Source: CBDDKU01 sp965230375
GTDB taxonomy: Bacteria > Bacteroidota > Bacteroidia > Flavobacteriales_D > Cryomorphaceae
Direction of reading: 5' to 3'
Assembly: GCA_965230375.1 (NCBI GenBank)
Contig: CBDDKU010000025.1
Coordinates: forward strand, 124,001-188,000
Length of the DNA stretch: 64,000 nt
Position numbers and translations under genes: made by a program. Below are positions 44,272 to 53,017 of the stretch, piece by piece (the stretch's first letter is position 1; each line of letters opens with the position of its first letter). Under the pieces are notes generated by a model, which searched no databases, was not told where the DNA came from, and worked only from the letters and a program-made list of their open reading frames with translations.

Positions 44272-44331
44272 GTGTTAAGTTTAGGATGATGTATATAACA
44301 TCATTAAGCTATGCATTTCACACCTCGTTGG
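44272..44331 (-). repeat. attC-like region 2 (weak)
   Basis: Contains GATGATGT and ACATCATT as an inverted pair, and TGCATAGCTTAATG on the minus strand, shared with the site at 44849. Outer cores do not match well. Confidence 0.3.
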
Positions 44332-44839
44332 CATTAGTTTTTCTTTTTAATTCCAAGGCTCGATGATATAAATCTTGATAAAACGCCAAGTCATCATCAA
44401 TCTCTTCGTTAGTCTTATTCATGATTTCCCTCAGATTTCCTTGGTTAGCCAAGTTCGCATATTCATAGATTAGAGCGAACCTTTTTTCAGAAATATTCTG
44501 TGACTGACCTTCCATTCCTTTAACCAAATGCTCTCTGTATTCAATTCCGATAAACTCAAGTCTGTATAGTAGGCGGCAAGCGCCAATAATCTCTTCGTTC
44601 ATATCTGAATTTAAAGCTGTTTGAATTAACTCTGATGTTTCAGGATAGGGATAAGTGCGGAAACCAGTTCCAAAAGAATACTGGTCTGTACGGTCAAATT
44701 CGTATCGCTCCCAAAGTTCACCTGTGAGAACATGTCGGTACAGGGAGTTTTCAAGCAACGACTTTTCTGATAGCTTTCTTAATGCAAGTCGAAACAGCGA
44801 CAAAGCACTTTTGTTTTCTATAAATTTTCGCCCTCTCAT
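44318..44839 (-). CDS. Hypothetical protein
   Basis: 173 aa, no signal. Rich in charged residues and predicted helical. Not recognised; the small cytosolic, helix-rich type is typical of cassette and immunity-like genes, but I cannot assign it. Confidence 0.55.
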   Translation of the reverse strand: MRGRKFIENKSALSLFRLALRKLSEKSLLENSLYRHVLTGELWERYEFDRTDQYSFGTGFRTYPYPETSELIQTALNSDMNEEIIGACRLLYRLEFIGIEYREHLVKGMEGQSQNISEKRFALIYEYANLANQGNLREIMNKTNEEIDDDLAFYQDLYHRALELKRKTNANEV

Positions 44840-44848
44840 TATTTAATA

Positions 44849-44911
44849 CCAACGTATCCGAGTAAATTTTTGTAGTGAGCTTAATAGCTATGCACTATAC
44901 AAACTCTTGGC
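44849..44911 (-). repeat. attC-like imperfect inverted repeat 3
   Basis: CCAA / TTGG outer ends, inner GAGT / ACTC, TTTGTA / TACAAA, GTG / CAC and AGC / GCT, so it folds into a long imperfect hairpin of 63 bp with unpaired bases. It lies between convergently oriented gene ends of two minus-strand genes. Confidence 0.5.
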
Positions 44912-44916
44912 ATGCA

Positions 44917-45561
44917 TTAGTTTTTATATAGTTTAAAAGGATCTGCATACTTGTCGATTTTAGAGTATCCCTCGAAGTAATCAGAAGTGTTATTGGTGAT
45001 TCTAAAATAACTCGTATCGCTGATTCCATCTTCCTCGTTACGGTGAATTAAAATGTAATCGCTGTTTGAAATCCATTCAATCTTAAATGTAAAGGAAGTG
45101 CCATCTCGATACGTTTCAATTTGTGCTGAATCTGTTCTTAAAATAGTCACAACATCATTTTCAAAAACTCCAACCTTCAAGTCATTCGTGTTCCCTTGGA
45201 ATCCTTCGATATTCGAATAAAGACTTAATGGGAAGGCATCGTTCCCACTTACGTACTTTCCTATCAGGAGTATGGAATTCAGGAACAATATGAGTATTGC
45301 GAAGGTTAAAAACAGATTTTTAGTAAATCGATACCAAACGGTTTTGAAGGAATTAGTTCCTTTCAGTAGAAAAGCTAAAGGTATGGTGAAGATTGCTGAA
45401 GGTATCACCGCAAGCAAAGGAAAACCAAATAGCACAATAATGTAGAATGTCTTCCATATAAAATTTAGTGCGAAGAATCCAGGGGTTATTGGTTTAATGA
45501 ACAGTAACTGGAGTATGTTTAAGAGGGTGACTATTACGATGATTTTATTTTTCTTCTTCAT
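44917..45561 (-). CDS. Hypothetical membrane protein
   Basis: 214 aa with about three hydrophobic segments (residues about 7-30, 38-70, 85-105) and a soluble C-terminal part of about 100 residues. No family recognised. Confidence 0.6.
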   Translation of the reverse strand: MKKKNKIIVIVTLLNILQLLFIKPITPGFFALNFIWKTFYIIVLFGFPLLAVIPSAIFTIPLAFLLKGTNSFKTVWYRFTKNLFLTFAILILFLNSILLIGKYVSGNDAFPLSLYSNIEGFQGNTNDLKVGVFENDVVTILRTDSAQIETYRDGTSFTFKIEWISNSDYILIHRNEEDGISDTSYFRITNNTSDYFEGYSKIDKYADPFKLYKN

Positions 45562-45572
45562 TCTAATTTCTT

Positions 45573-45607
45573 GCCAATGGTGAGTCTAAAGCCAGACTTC
45601 AGTTGGC
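45573..45607 (-). repeat. attC-like inverted repeat 4 (short)
   Basis: GCCAA (45573-45577) and TTGGC (45603-45607), with inner AGTCT / AGACT. A compact 35-bp hairpin which just touches the stop of the following gene. Confidence 0.4.
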
Positions 45608-46275
45608 TACTGCATTTTTTTCCATTCATCAAGTGATAGAATTTCAGTTAACTCTAAAACTTCTGTAAAACCGTCAGAATATTCCTTTTCCATTCTGACC
45701 AATCCAATTCCTCTGACGTAATAACTAAACTGAGAGTATTCATACGTTTCATCTGAATTTACTACTTCAGTTTTGTACTTCCCAAGTAGTTTAGCCGAGG
45801 TCTTTTTTTCTCCAAAGACTGATATTTCAGCCATTCCTTTGAATTCCCTGTCTTTCGTGAAAACAGTTTTATAATTTCCGTCATAATCAGTTTCCGCTGA
45901 GTATCGATAGGATTCTTCATCATTCCATCGAAAAACGTCAACATCTTTCAGGGTGTTTTGAACTGGGATTGAAAGACCTTTGTCATTACTCGGAAAGCTT
46001 ATGAACTCTGTGACTTCGGTTCCTTTATCTGTGATGCGCTCTTTAAAAAGTTCATATTTCCTGAATTCACTTGTATATGCTTCAGTTTCTAATACCTGAG
46101 AGTCTTGATTAAATGTTAGCTTCCAATATTGAGTTCGACTGGAATCAGACAAACATTCATACTTGTACACTTTGGATTCAGAAAAATCATCTACAGGGAA
46201 ATAGAATTCCCTCAACGAGCCGTCAGAGAAACCGTCAAACAGAATACTCAGTGAAAACAATATTAGGTATCTCAT
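45607..46275 (-). CDS. Hypothetical secreted protein
   Basis: 222 aa, signal peptide near residues 1-18. Beta-rich with a charged tail. No domain recognised. Its reading ends in the short inverted repeat. Confidence 0.55.
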   Translation of the reverse strand: MRYLILFSLSILFDGFSDGSLREFYFPVDDFSESKVYKYECLSDSSRTQYWKLTFNQDSQVLETEAYTSEFRKYELFKERITDKGTEVTEFISFPSNDKGLSIPVQNTLKDVDVFRWNDEESYRYSAETDYDGNYKTVFTKDREFKGMAEISVFGEKKTSAKLLGKYKTEVVNSDETYEYSQFSYYVRGIGLVRMEKEYSDGFTEVLELTEILSLDEWKKMQ

Positions 46276-46298
46276 TTTAGCCTTTGTTGGTATCCGTT

Positions 46299-47063
46299 TT
46301 ATATATTCTCTTCTTTAAATCTGAATACTTCAGTTTCGTTTTCGACGATATATTTCATACTTTTTTCGAAGTCCGCAGTTAGTGTTTTGCTTAAATGCTT
46401 TTCCCAAGGTGGGTTGACTTCCTTCCGTAAGAAGGCAAAAACCGCTAGTGCATATGCCCATTCATCAAGTTTTAAGTAGCCCAGCCTGTTGTATCCCCAT
46501 CTATCGAATTCTTGACCAAATTCAAAGGAAGCGTTGGCATTAAACAAACCGAGCCCAAAAAACACGGTGGTCAAATCCGCAAGCATACCATCACTTTGGT
46601 CAATTCTATTTTCTTCAATAAGCCTTACCTGTGCTACCTCGTGCGCAAGACAGGCAATCAGTGTATTGGGTTTCTTTAAAAGATCTTCATTGATAGTAAT
46701 GATATACTTTCCTGCAGCGTTAGTTCCTTGATACTGCTGAGGGGCATCATTATCAGGTTCTAAGAATATTACAGAGCCACCTGTGTCAAACTCTTTAATA
46801 GTTGCTTCTTCAATGTTGAGATCAATGGAATCAACCGATATTTGCATCTGTTGGCACACAATTTCCAGAGCTTCAAAGGCATTAGTTCTTTTTCTATTCC
46901 ATTGTATAGGAAAATCGTCGGTATCTGGGATTAGAATTTTCCGTTCATCGATTTTTGTCTCTGGAAATTCGTCCATAAGCCACAATAAGTTATACTCGAA
47001 AAACTTTCTCGAATCATAATCTAACGGCTCATATTTCTTGTTCGATTTGAAGAATCTAAACAT
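46299..47063 (-). CDS. Metallopeptidase-like protein with degenerate HExxH
   Basis: 254 aa, cytosolic. The segment LIACLAHEVAQVRLIEENRID recalls a zinc-peptidase helix (HExxH), but the second histidine is Gln145, leaving only His141 and Glu142. Later parts (DLTTVFFGLGLFNANASFEF, WAYALAVFAFLR) fit a family where HELAH is usual, as far as I recall. If so, a non-catalytic variant. Only 23 bases separate it from the next gene. Confidence 0.55.
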   Translation of the reverse strand: MFRFFKSNKKYEPLDYDSRKFFEYNLLWLMDEFPETKIDERKILIPDTDDFPIQWNRKRTNAFEALEIVCQQMQISVDSIDLNIEEATIKEFDTGGSVIFLEPDNDAPQQYQGTNAAGKYIITINEDLLKKPNTLIACLAHEVAQVRLIEENRIDQSDGMLADLTTVFFGLGLFNANASFEFGQEFDRWGYNRLGYLKLDEWAYALAVFAFLRKEVNPPWEKHLSKTLTADFEKSMKYIVENETEVFRFKEENI

Positions 47064-47079
47064 CGTCTTTTTAAATGGC

Positions 47080-47211
47080 TACCAACGGCCCTGGCTATGG
47101 CAAGTGCGGGATTTTGAAACCGAATCTTTGTCCGCCAGACCGAATGTTGTTTAGTTGTAATATCTTTATTTTTAAGCAGTCAACCCGCATTTGCTATAGC
47201 CGATGTTGGGC
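47080..47211 (-). repeat. attC-like imperfect inverted repeat 5
   Basis: Arms 47082-47110 (CCAACGGCCCTGGCTATGGC then AAGTGCGGG) and 47184-47209 (CCCGCATTTGCTATAGCCGA then TGTTGG) pair at most positions. The outer end on the minus strand starts GCCCAAC (RYYYAAC) at 47211-47205; the far end, GTTGGTA, departs from GTTRRRY. Spacer of about 70 bp. The clearest long palindrome in the block. Confidence 0.6.
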
Positions 47212-47228
47212 ACAGTTTTTTCTTTTTT

Positions 47229-47852
47229 TTAATTGCAAGTCGTATGAGGATGGGAACATAAATTATATGATGGCATCCATCCAATTTTCAATTCATTTTC
47301 TATCGTCAGCTCAACGTTGAACCAAGTTCCTTGAGCTTCTAGAATTCTTATTTTATGTTCAGTCCACCCGTCACGAGGGTCAAATTGAGTTTTGGTCGAG
47401 TTTGTGTCGGGTTTTTCGAAAATGTACGGTGTGAAAGGGTCCTTGTAGTTACCGTATAACATCCATTCACTTAATTCAGCTTCGCAATCGTTCAGTCTTA
47501 TCCAACTTCCTTCAAGCTTTTCTACTGTCTCATTACCTTCGACATATCCTAGTTCCCATCCTTCCGTGTTATTCTCATTTCCACCATTTAGAATCATTAT
47601 TGAATCGATTTTTACTAGGTCGTCTATTGAGGCATCAACATGAAAGTATGAATAAATGAAGTCAAGTGAATCATTATTCCATTTCCAAGTCTTGGTTCCT
47701 GTAGAATCGTAAAATTGAATCGAAGAATTTTCATCTAAGTCAAATCGTAGCTCAATGTCACAAGATTTATAATCACTTGACTTTGTCTGTCCTGAACAAC
47801 TCGTTAATGTCGTTAGGAAAAGAGTCACTATTATGAAGGTAGTTCTTGTCAT
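47229..47852 (-). CDS. Hypothetical lipoprotein
   Basis: 207 aa from the ATG at 47852; a TTG two codons upstream is rejected. Lipobox LTSC near residue 17 (TTLTSCSGQ). No family recognised. Cysteines scattered near the middle and end (CHP...). First gene after the site at 47864. Confidence 0.58.
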   Translation of the reverse strand: MTRTTFIIVTLFLTTLTSCSGQTKSSDYKSCDIELRFDLDENSSIQFYDSTGTKTWKWNNDSLDFIYSYFHVDASIDDLVKIDSIMILNGGNENNTEGWELGYVEGNETVEKLEGSWIRLNDCEAELSEWMLYGNYKDPFTPYIFEKPDTNSTKTQFDPRDGWTEHKIRILEAQGTWFNVELTIENELKIGWMPSYNLCSHPHTTCN

Positions 47853-47863
47853 TTTCAAATTGT

Positions 47864-47912
47864 GCCCAACAATTGGATAACAAACATTAATGCTTGTTAT
47901 CCGACATATGGG
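47864..47912 (-). repeat. attC-like imperfect inverted repeat 6
   Basis: GGATAACAA (47875-47883) pairs perfectly with TTGTTATCC (47894-47902). The outer pairs are CCCA / TGGG. On the minus strand the gene-proximal end is GTTGGGC (47870-47864), a full GTTRRRY match. Confidence 0.6.
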
Positions 47913-47957
47913 TATAAGTCTCTTTATTCAATGTTTTTTCCAGGCCGGCCCTACAAA

Positions 47958-48048
47958 TAGCCGTTAATAAACGTTTATAAACGTATAATTATACGTGTAA
48001 AGAAATTCTACGCTTCACTCCACACGTCCTTCTCAAATATGCGAAAAA
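47958..48048 (-). repeat. Recurrent boundary motif, copy 1
   Basis: Starts with TAGCCGTT (47958) and ends in CGTCCTTCTCAAATATGCGA plus AAAA (48025-48048). The same motif layout recurs at 60322-60413 and, in its right part, at 52166-52203. Lies upstream of the first gene in a minus-strand gene run. Confidence 0.55.
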
Positions 48049-48115
48049 TCCACTAAAGGATTTTGGTCACCCATTTTGATTGGGAAAGGAAAACTCAGGA
48101 AGTCGGGCTCTGCTA

Positions 48116-50785
48116 TTATCGAAGGAGCATCACGGTACCGCGAAGGGTGACTTTTTCCTCCAAAGGAAACAAAGGGTTGTCGTATTCAATCAGGTAGATG
48201 TAGGCCCCCGGTTCTGAATAATAGTCTTGGCCGCTTCCGCCATTCCATTTTTCAGCGCGATTTTCCGACTCAAAAACCAATTCTCCCCAGCGGTTAAAGA
48301 TCTGCAGGGAATACACTGATGGCTCGCAGGAAATATGCGGAGCGAAGAGATCGTTCAAACCGTCGCCATTTGGAGAAAAGGCGTTCGGCACGTAGGCATA
48401 GCACTCGCAATCTATTTCGGTGACGATAACGTCACGGATATTCATTCCACAGCGGTTTTCAGCGATGACCTGGTATGTTCCGCCTTCTTCCACACTGATG
48501 GACTCACTGCTTTCAGTACCTGCCCATGTTACTGTGGCATTTGGCGAAGATGCCGATAGAATGGCCGTCTGAGATGCGCAAATCTCTACATCATCAGCTC
48601 TGATAATGGGCAAGGACAACAAAGGAACGAGAATGGAACGCTCGCTGCTGCATCCATCGTCGTTTGTGAGCGTTACCGCGTACCGACCGGGTGCAGAAAT
48701 GCTGAGCTGATTTCCCACTGTGCCATCTTCCCAAACAAAGTCGCCTTCATCTCCCGTGGCGATGAGCGTTTGCACTTCTTCTGCACAGATATTTTCAGGG
48801 CCTTCTATGGTTAAATCGGGACCAGATAAATTGGTTACGGTTATGCTCTCTGTTGTGACACATCCATCCGCATCAGTAAGTGAAACGGTATAGGTGCCGG
48901 CGGCGTCTATAAGTAAGGTGCTGTTCTCTGAACCATCGTTCCACAAATAGGTGCCAGGATCTCCGTTCGCCTCGAGTGTAGCTTCAGCTCCTTCGCATAT
49001 TTCGGCAGGCCCGTCTACGTTTAATTCGGGTGGATCAACCGCCGTGACCGTGGTCGTTTCTGAAGTGGGGCAGAACCCATCAATGGAACCACTCAGCGTG
49101 TACTCACCTTCCTGGGTCACGGTAATTTCGGATGCGGTAGCCCCATTACCCCATTCATAATCAATTGAAGGGTCATCTGAAACGCCAATTTCCACTTCAC
49201 TTCCCGCGCAGAGCACGTATGTTTCGGGAAGGCCCAGTTCCAGCTCGTCTGCAAGAGTGATGATCACTTCATCCGTTACGGTTTCACAAGTCGATTGGAT
49301 GGTCACTGAATAAGTGCCGGGCTCCGTCACCTCATAGGTTAGCTGCTCGCTTCCATCTTGCCAGACACCTTCTACACCCAGATCGGGATCGAGAATAATT
49401 GTCTGTCCCTCGCAGATGGTTTGATCGGGCCCCAGGCTTACCTCGTCAACTTCCGTATCGGGCAATTCCATGGTGGTGGTCGTCCCGAGCGACATTGACA
49501 TGGCATCGGCAAAAGAAAGGGCAACGTATTCGCTCCAAAAGGGCACCGTACTTTCTACAACCATATCCATTTCGGAAATATCGGTTACCACATATGCCAA
49601 ATGAGAAAATGAAGGCAGCGAGTTAAAAGGAGTCCATCCAGGAGCCGCTACCGAATTTCCATTAATGGTTATTTGATCGGTTTGGTCTGTAGGCATCACC
49701 ACGTGCAGAAAATAAAACTGCAATACGCCTGCCTGTGGCATTTGAAAACCGGTATTGTTTGCCAATTTTATTCCGGTGTTACCCCGATTTAGGGGATAGA
49801 GAAACCGCAGGTTTGGATCGCCGGTGTTGTAGTTGGAACAATCCAGGCCACGGGTTATCATGCCGATCAGCACAGGTGAAGACGATCGAATAATAAGGGG
49901 ATCGGTATAGATGGCTTCGTAGGTTTCTCCGCGATCGATGGTAGCAATAAGCTCACAGTCTTCGTAAATTTCCGTGCCATCTTCTTTGGCTAAAATTTTG
50001 ACCAGATCTCCTCCGTTTCCAACCACGGGATATACCGGGTGGATGCTGCCCCAGTAGTCTGTGGGGTGGAGCTGTTCGTAAAGGTGGCTGTCGGCCCCGC
50101 AACTGGCATTAATCTCAGCCTGTCGGTTTCCGGCAAAAACGGCTATTGGCTTATCGGGGTCTGAAGTAATGGTGCTTCCCGTAAGATCCTCTGTCGAGGC
50201 AATGGTTATCACCTCGCCCGCATCCAGATTGATGTTAAAAGGCAGGCCCGCTGTTATCCCCGGCGAATCAGCGGTGGTGATGATTTCCACTTCCGTATCG
50301 TCTTCCGTGGCCAACACGCTGAAAAGCGAAGGCGCTACTCCATCGGGATCCGGATGCGTAAGTACCATGTAATCATTGGTGAGCTGGTCGGTAGGCAGAA
50401 CGGGTGTGGCTTCAGAAAAGTAAACCCGATTGTGAAAGCCGTAGAGTCGAATCTCGCCTGTGGATGTGACGTGAAAAGATCGGCTCTCAACCACATTGGT
50501 GTTCTGTTGCTCGAGATTTATTTGGTCGAAACTCACCACGCCGTTTTCGCCAGCGGTCAGCGTAATGGATTGAGTGAGATAAAAAGGATCCGAGGGCAAG
50601 CCGTATTCAACCGTAACCGTTGCGGCTTCATATGCTTCAATGGAAATATCAAAATTTGGCAAGCCGTTGAAAGGGGGCTCTATATTGGCCAAAAAGGCAA
50701 ACCGAAAGTCGGTTCCAACATATGTTTGGGCGCGCAAAAAACCACTTGAGCAGATGAGCAGAACTAAAATGAAGAAATGGCGCAT
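48116..50785 (-). CDS. IgGFc-binding-like, CHU_C surface protein
   Basis: 889 aa. Signal peptide ending LRAQ. Residues about 20-420 have the IgGFc-binding-protein N-terminal-like pattern (VGTDFRFAFLANIEPP; VESRSFHVTSTGEIRLYGF). Then a chain of about five Ig-like modules with LCxG/ICxGxxxxL starts, including LPETYVLCAGSEVEIGV and GPENICAEEVQTLIATG. The C-terminus (YVPNAFSPNGDGLNDLF, LQIFNRWGELVFE) is a gliding-motility CHU_C, T9SS type B sorting tail. Probably a long adhesin-like surface protein. Confidence 0.8.
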   Translation of the reverse strand: MRHFFILVLLICSSGFLRAQTYVGTDFRFAFLANIEPPFNGLPNFDISIEAYEAATVTVEYGLPSDPFYLTQSITLTAGENGVVSFDQINLEQQNTNVVESRSFHVTSTGEIRLYGFHNRVYFSEATPVLPTDQLTNDYMVLTHPDPDGVAPSLFSVLATEDDTEVEIITTADSPGITAGLPFNINLDAGEVITIASTEDLTGSTITSDPDKPIAVFAGNRQAEINASCGADSHLYEQLHPTDYWGSIHPVYPVVGNGGDLVKILAKEDGTEIYEDCELIATIDRGETYEAIYTDPLIIRSSSPVLIGMITRGLDCSNYNTGDPNLRFLYPLNRGNTGIKLANNTGFQMPQAGVLQFYFLHVVMPTDQTDQITINGNSVAAPGWTPFNSLPSFSHLAYVVTDISEMDMVVESTVPFWSEYVALSFADAMSMSLGTTTTMELPDTEVDEVSLGPDQTICEGQTIILDPDLGVEGVWQDGSEQLTYEVTEPGTYSVTIQSTCETVTDEVIITLADELELGLPETYVLCAGSEVEIGVSDDPSIDYEWGNGATASEITVTQEGEYTLSGSIDGFCPTSETTTVTAVDPPELNVDGPAEICEGAEATLEANGDPGTYLWNDGSENSTLLIDAAGTYTVSLTDADGCVTTESITVTNLSGPDLTIEGPENICAEEVQTLIATGDEGDFVWEDGTVGNQLSISAPGRYAVTLTNDDGCSSERSILVPLLSLPIIRADDVEICASQTAILSASSPNATVTWAGTESSESISVEEGGTYQVIAENRCGMNIRDVIVTEIDCECYAYVPNAFSPNGDGLNDLFAPHISCEPSVYSLQIFNRWGELVFESENRAEKWNGGSGQDYYSEPGAYIYLIEYDNPLFPLEEKVTLRGTVMLLR

Positions 50786-50966
50786 TAGATCATTTGTGGT
50801 TGTATGATAATGACGCTAATCTCGTCCAAAGGTTTAGGAGGAGAAGAGATTATTTTAGAAAGAATTGGAATCTAATCCGGTGGGGTAATGGGTTGGTTTT
50901 CTGAGAGCTTGGAGCATATGTGTTTCTATGGAGTGAACAGCAAACTCTAACATTGAGATTTTTTCT

Positions 50967-52004
50967 CTAGACTTTAGGAAGTTTGTCTTGTTGATTTTTT
51001 TTGTCTCCCCTTAAAAATTTAGTTGTTTTACGGTACAACCAGGACGGGATTGGATTTAACAAAAGCAATGCTAAGCCAACACCTAAAGAAATAAGTATGG
51101 GAGTTTGATTCTCTTTAAACCATTTAAAACTGCTTTCCTCACAGCTTTTAGTCTCGTAGTAATTTTTAAGAAGCGTTTCGTATTGTATGTCTTTTGAAGG
51201 ATCGTACTCAGTAAATCCTGTTATGTTCTGGGATGACACTCTATAGAGCTCTGGGTTTTCCTCCCTTGATTTGATAAACCAATTTTTGATTTGATCACTG
51301 TATCTTGACTTGAGGTTTCTGCTTATAAATATTACATCTTGTGGTATCTTCTCAAATTCATGGAATACGCGAACCGTTGAATCTGGATTCCATATAGCAC
51401 CAACAGTGTTTTTTTCGTTTCGGACATGCTCTTTGACTAGATTATGATCATTGACAAAACTAAATTCAATATCATGGTCGCGTAAATAAGAGGCACAAGG
51501 TGCAGAAATCAATCCTTGATTGTACAATTCATGAATAGGGTAAACGTAACCAGAAGTTGAATTAGGACTAACAAAGTATATGTGCTCTATTTTATCAAAA
51601 TCTTTCTTCAAAGAAATTATCCCACTTTCGACACCTGTGATAAAATGAGAAGAATAATAGGGATTATTTGAAGGCTCTTTGTGTACTATGAATAATGGTT
51701 CTATTGCATTTCCAAGTTTCTCTTTTGTTAACGCAAATTTCGTAGGTGAAAAGGAGACAATGGCATCCTCTGTCAAGTTATCAACCACATCATGATAACT
51801 GGAATGTTTCCATATCACGCGGTTGTATTCATCTTTTAAATCTGTTTCGTGGATGATTTTCTCAAGTTCTTTTTTGAATTTGAGCTCATCTCCTATCCCT
51901 TCATGGGAAACCAATTTGATCAGAAGACTCTTTTTCGAATCTTCTTGACCGCATAGCGGAAAAGACAAGAATCCAATAAGGAAAATTAATATCGATTTCT
52001 TCAT
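50967..52004 (-). CDS. PhnD/SsuA-like solute-binding domain protein with C-terminal anchor
   Basis: 345 aa from the ATG at 52004. Signal peptide ending LCGQ, a PhnD-like phosphate/phosphonate-binding domain (residues about 25-265: KFALTKEKLGNAIEPLF; SPNSTSGYVYPIHELYN is the STSGY-P ligand loop; WNPDSTVRVF) and then a membrane helix near residue 305-325 (ILISLGVGLALLLLNP) with a basic tail. No ABC permease is next to it, so it may be a membrane-tethered sensor or scavenging protein. Ligand unknown. Confidence 0.65.
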   Translation of the reverse strand: MKKSILIFLIGFLSFPLCGQEDSKKSLLIKLVSHEGIGDELKFKKELEKIIHETDLKDEYNRVIWKHSSYHDVVDNLTEDAIVSFSPTKFALTKEKLGNAIEPLFIVHKEPSNNPYYSSHFITGVESGIISLKKDFDKIEHIYFVSPNSTSGYVYPIHELYNQGLISAPCASYLRDHDIEFSFVNDHNLVKEHVRNEKNTVGAIWNPDSTVRVFHEFEKIPQDVIFISRNLKSRYSDQIKNWFIKSREENPELYRVSSQNITGFTEYDPSKDIQYETLLKNYYETKSCEESSFKWFKENQTPILISLGVGLALLLLNPIPSWLYRKTTKFLRGDKKNQQDKLPKV

Positions 52005-52363
52005 TTTCTTTGATCCTACCAGGTCAAAATCAAAACACACGACCTAGTCTCGCTTCAACTAAAAAGCATGAGGAATATGTACTAAATAACATTTCTCAAT
52101 CACTACAAGTAGGTTTGAAATTGCTTGCAAAATATCCGACCAAAACATTTGTTATGCAATTCATAGCTTCACTCAACTAGTCTTTCTCAAATATGCAAAA
52201 AAATATATAACATGTTGTTTTTCATATGTTATGAAATTGGCATTACATGACAATTTGGTTTGTGCATCCTTACTTGAAATTTGTTCAATCCATGGCAATG
52301 AGCACTCAGAGGGAAACTTTATCTTTCTAAAACATGAATCAATCCCTTTTATATTTATGACCT
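52005..52363. other. Gap with boundary motif and weak attC-like repeat
   Basis: No gene. It contains the second copy of the recurrent boundary motif (52166-52203) and a weak inverted pair ATAACA (52086-52091) / TGTTAT (52150-52155). Confidence 0.45.
52166..52203 (-). repeat. Recurrent boundary motif, copy 2
   Basis: GCTTCACTC at 52166 and CTTTCTCAAATATGCAAAAA from 52181. Over 31 bases it matches 48012-48042 with few differences. Confidence 0.55.
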
Positions 52364-52783
52364 ATGACACCATCCAGAGAAGTAGAAAGCGAGTCGGTAA
52401 AGCGAAAGAAAACCAGAGCTATAAACGCTGTGCTTTTTATCATAGCCCTTCTTTCACTTTACCACCTGCTCATCCTTTTTCAGGTAATCGATTACGATAA
52501 GGTCTGGGCTGGACGCCTGGAGTCTGTAGGAGAGATGCGGCAATTTGAAGTATTCTCGCTCTTGGTTATTGCCGTTATCGTGGTGGTTTTCCTGATCAAA
52601 AAGCGCCAGGTAAAAAGGGGCATAGAGCACAGCGGAACCAACCTAATCATTTGGACAATCGCAGCTTTCTTTGGCCTAAACACGGTCGGTAACCTATTCT
52701 CCACCACCCAAGTAGAGTTAATCTTGGGAACAGCTCTGACCCTAGCGCTCTGTGGGCTGTCTGTTTTTATTGCGAGGAAGTAG
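52364..52783 (+). CDS. Small multi-span membrane protein
   Basis: 139 aa with four hydrophobic segments (residues about 20-45, 60-80, 90-110, 118-138). No family recognised. The only plus-strand gene among the accessory genes between 41 and 60 kb. Confidence 0.58.
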   Translation: MTPSREVESESVKRKKTRAINAVLFIIALLSLYHLLILFQVIDYDKVWAGRLESVGEMRQFEVFSLLVIAVIVVVFLIKKRQVKRGIEHSGTNLIIWTIAAFFGLNTVGNLFSTTQVELILGTALTLALCGLSVFIARK

Positions 52784-52820
52784 GGGGGGGTGGTTCGTAC
52801 CCTTTGATGGTTTAAATCAA

Positions 52821-52998
52821 GTCATTTCGAGCTGCAGAGTTGACTAAAGACGTCAGCATCGTCATGGCCGACTGAAATGTGTGACTTGTTTGTAATGTCA
52901 AAAGACGCCAATCTCGGAAAATCCCGTCTTTCTCGATACACCCCGAAAGCTTTCGGGGCACCCTGACGTTTGCAGTCTGGGCTTTCGCTCGAAATGAC
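52821..52998. mobile_element. Dispersed repeat with 12-bp terminal inverted repeats (MITE-like)
   Basis: Left end GTCATTTCGAGC (52821-52832) and right end GCTCGAAATGAC (52987-52998) are exact inverted complements. Inside is a perfect palindrome CCCCGAAAGCTTTCGGGG (52941-52958). The TCATTTCGAG-type end occurs in dispersed repeats of Bacteroidota genomes as I recall. No coding capacity; 178 bp. Confidence 0.65.
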
Positions 52999-53017
52999 TC
53001 AATTATTCAATACCGAC

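Noticed and set aside
52086..52155. attC-like site ahead of the PhnD-like gene
   Set aside because: Only a 6-bp inverted pair with poor cores; kept out of the site list as too weak.
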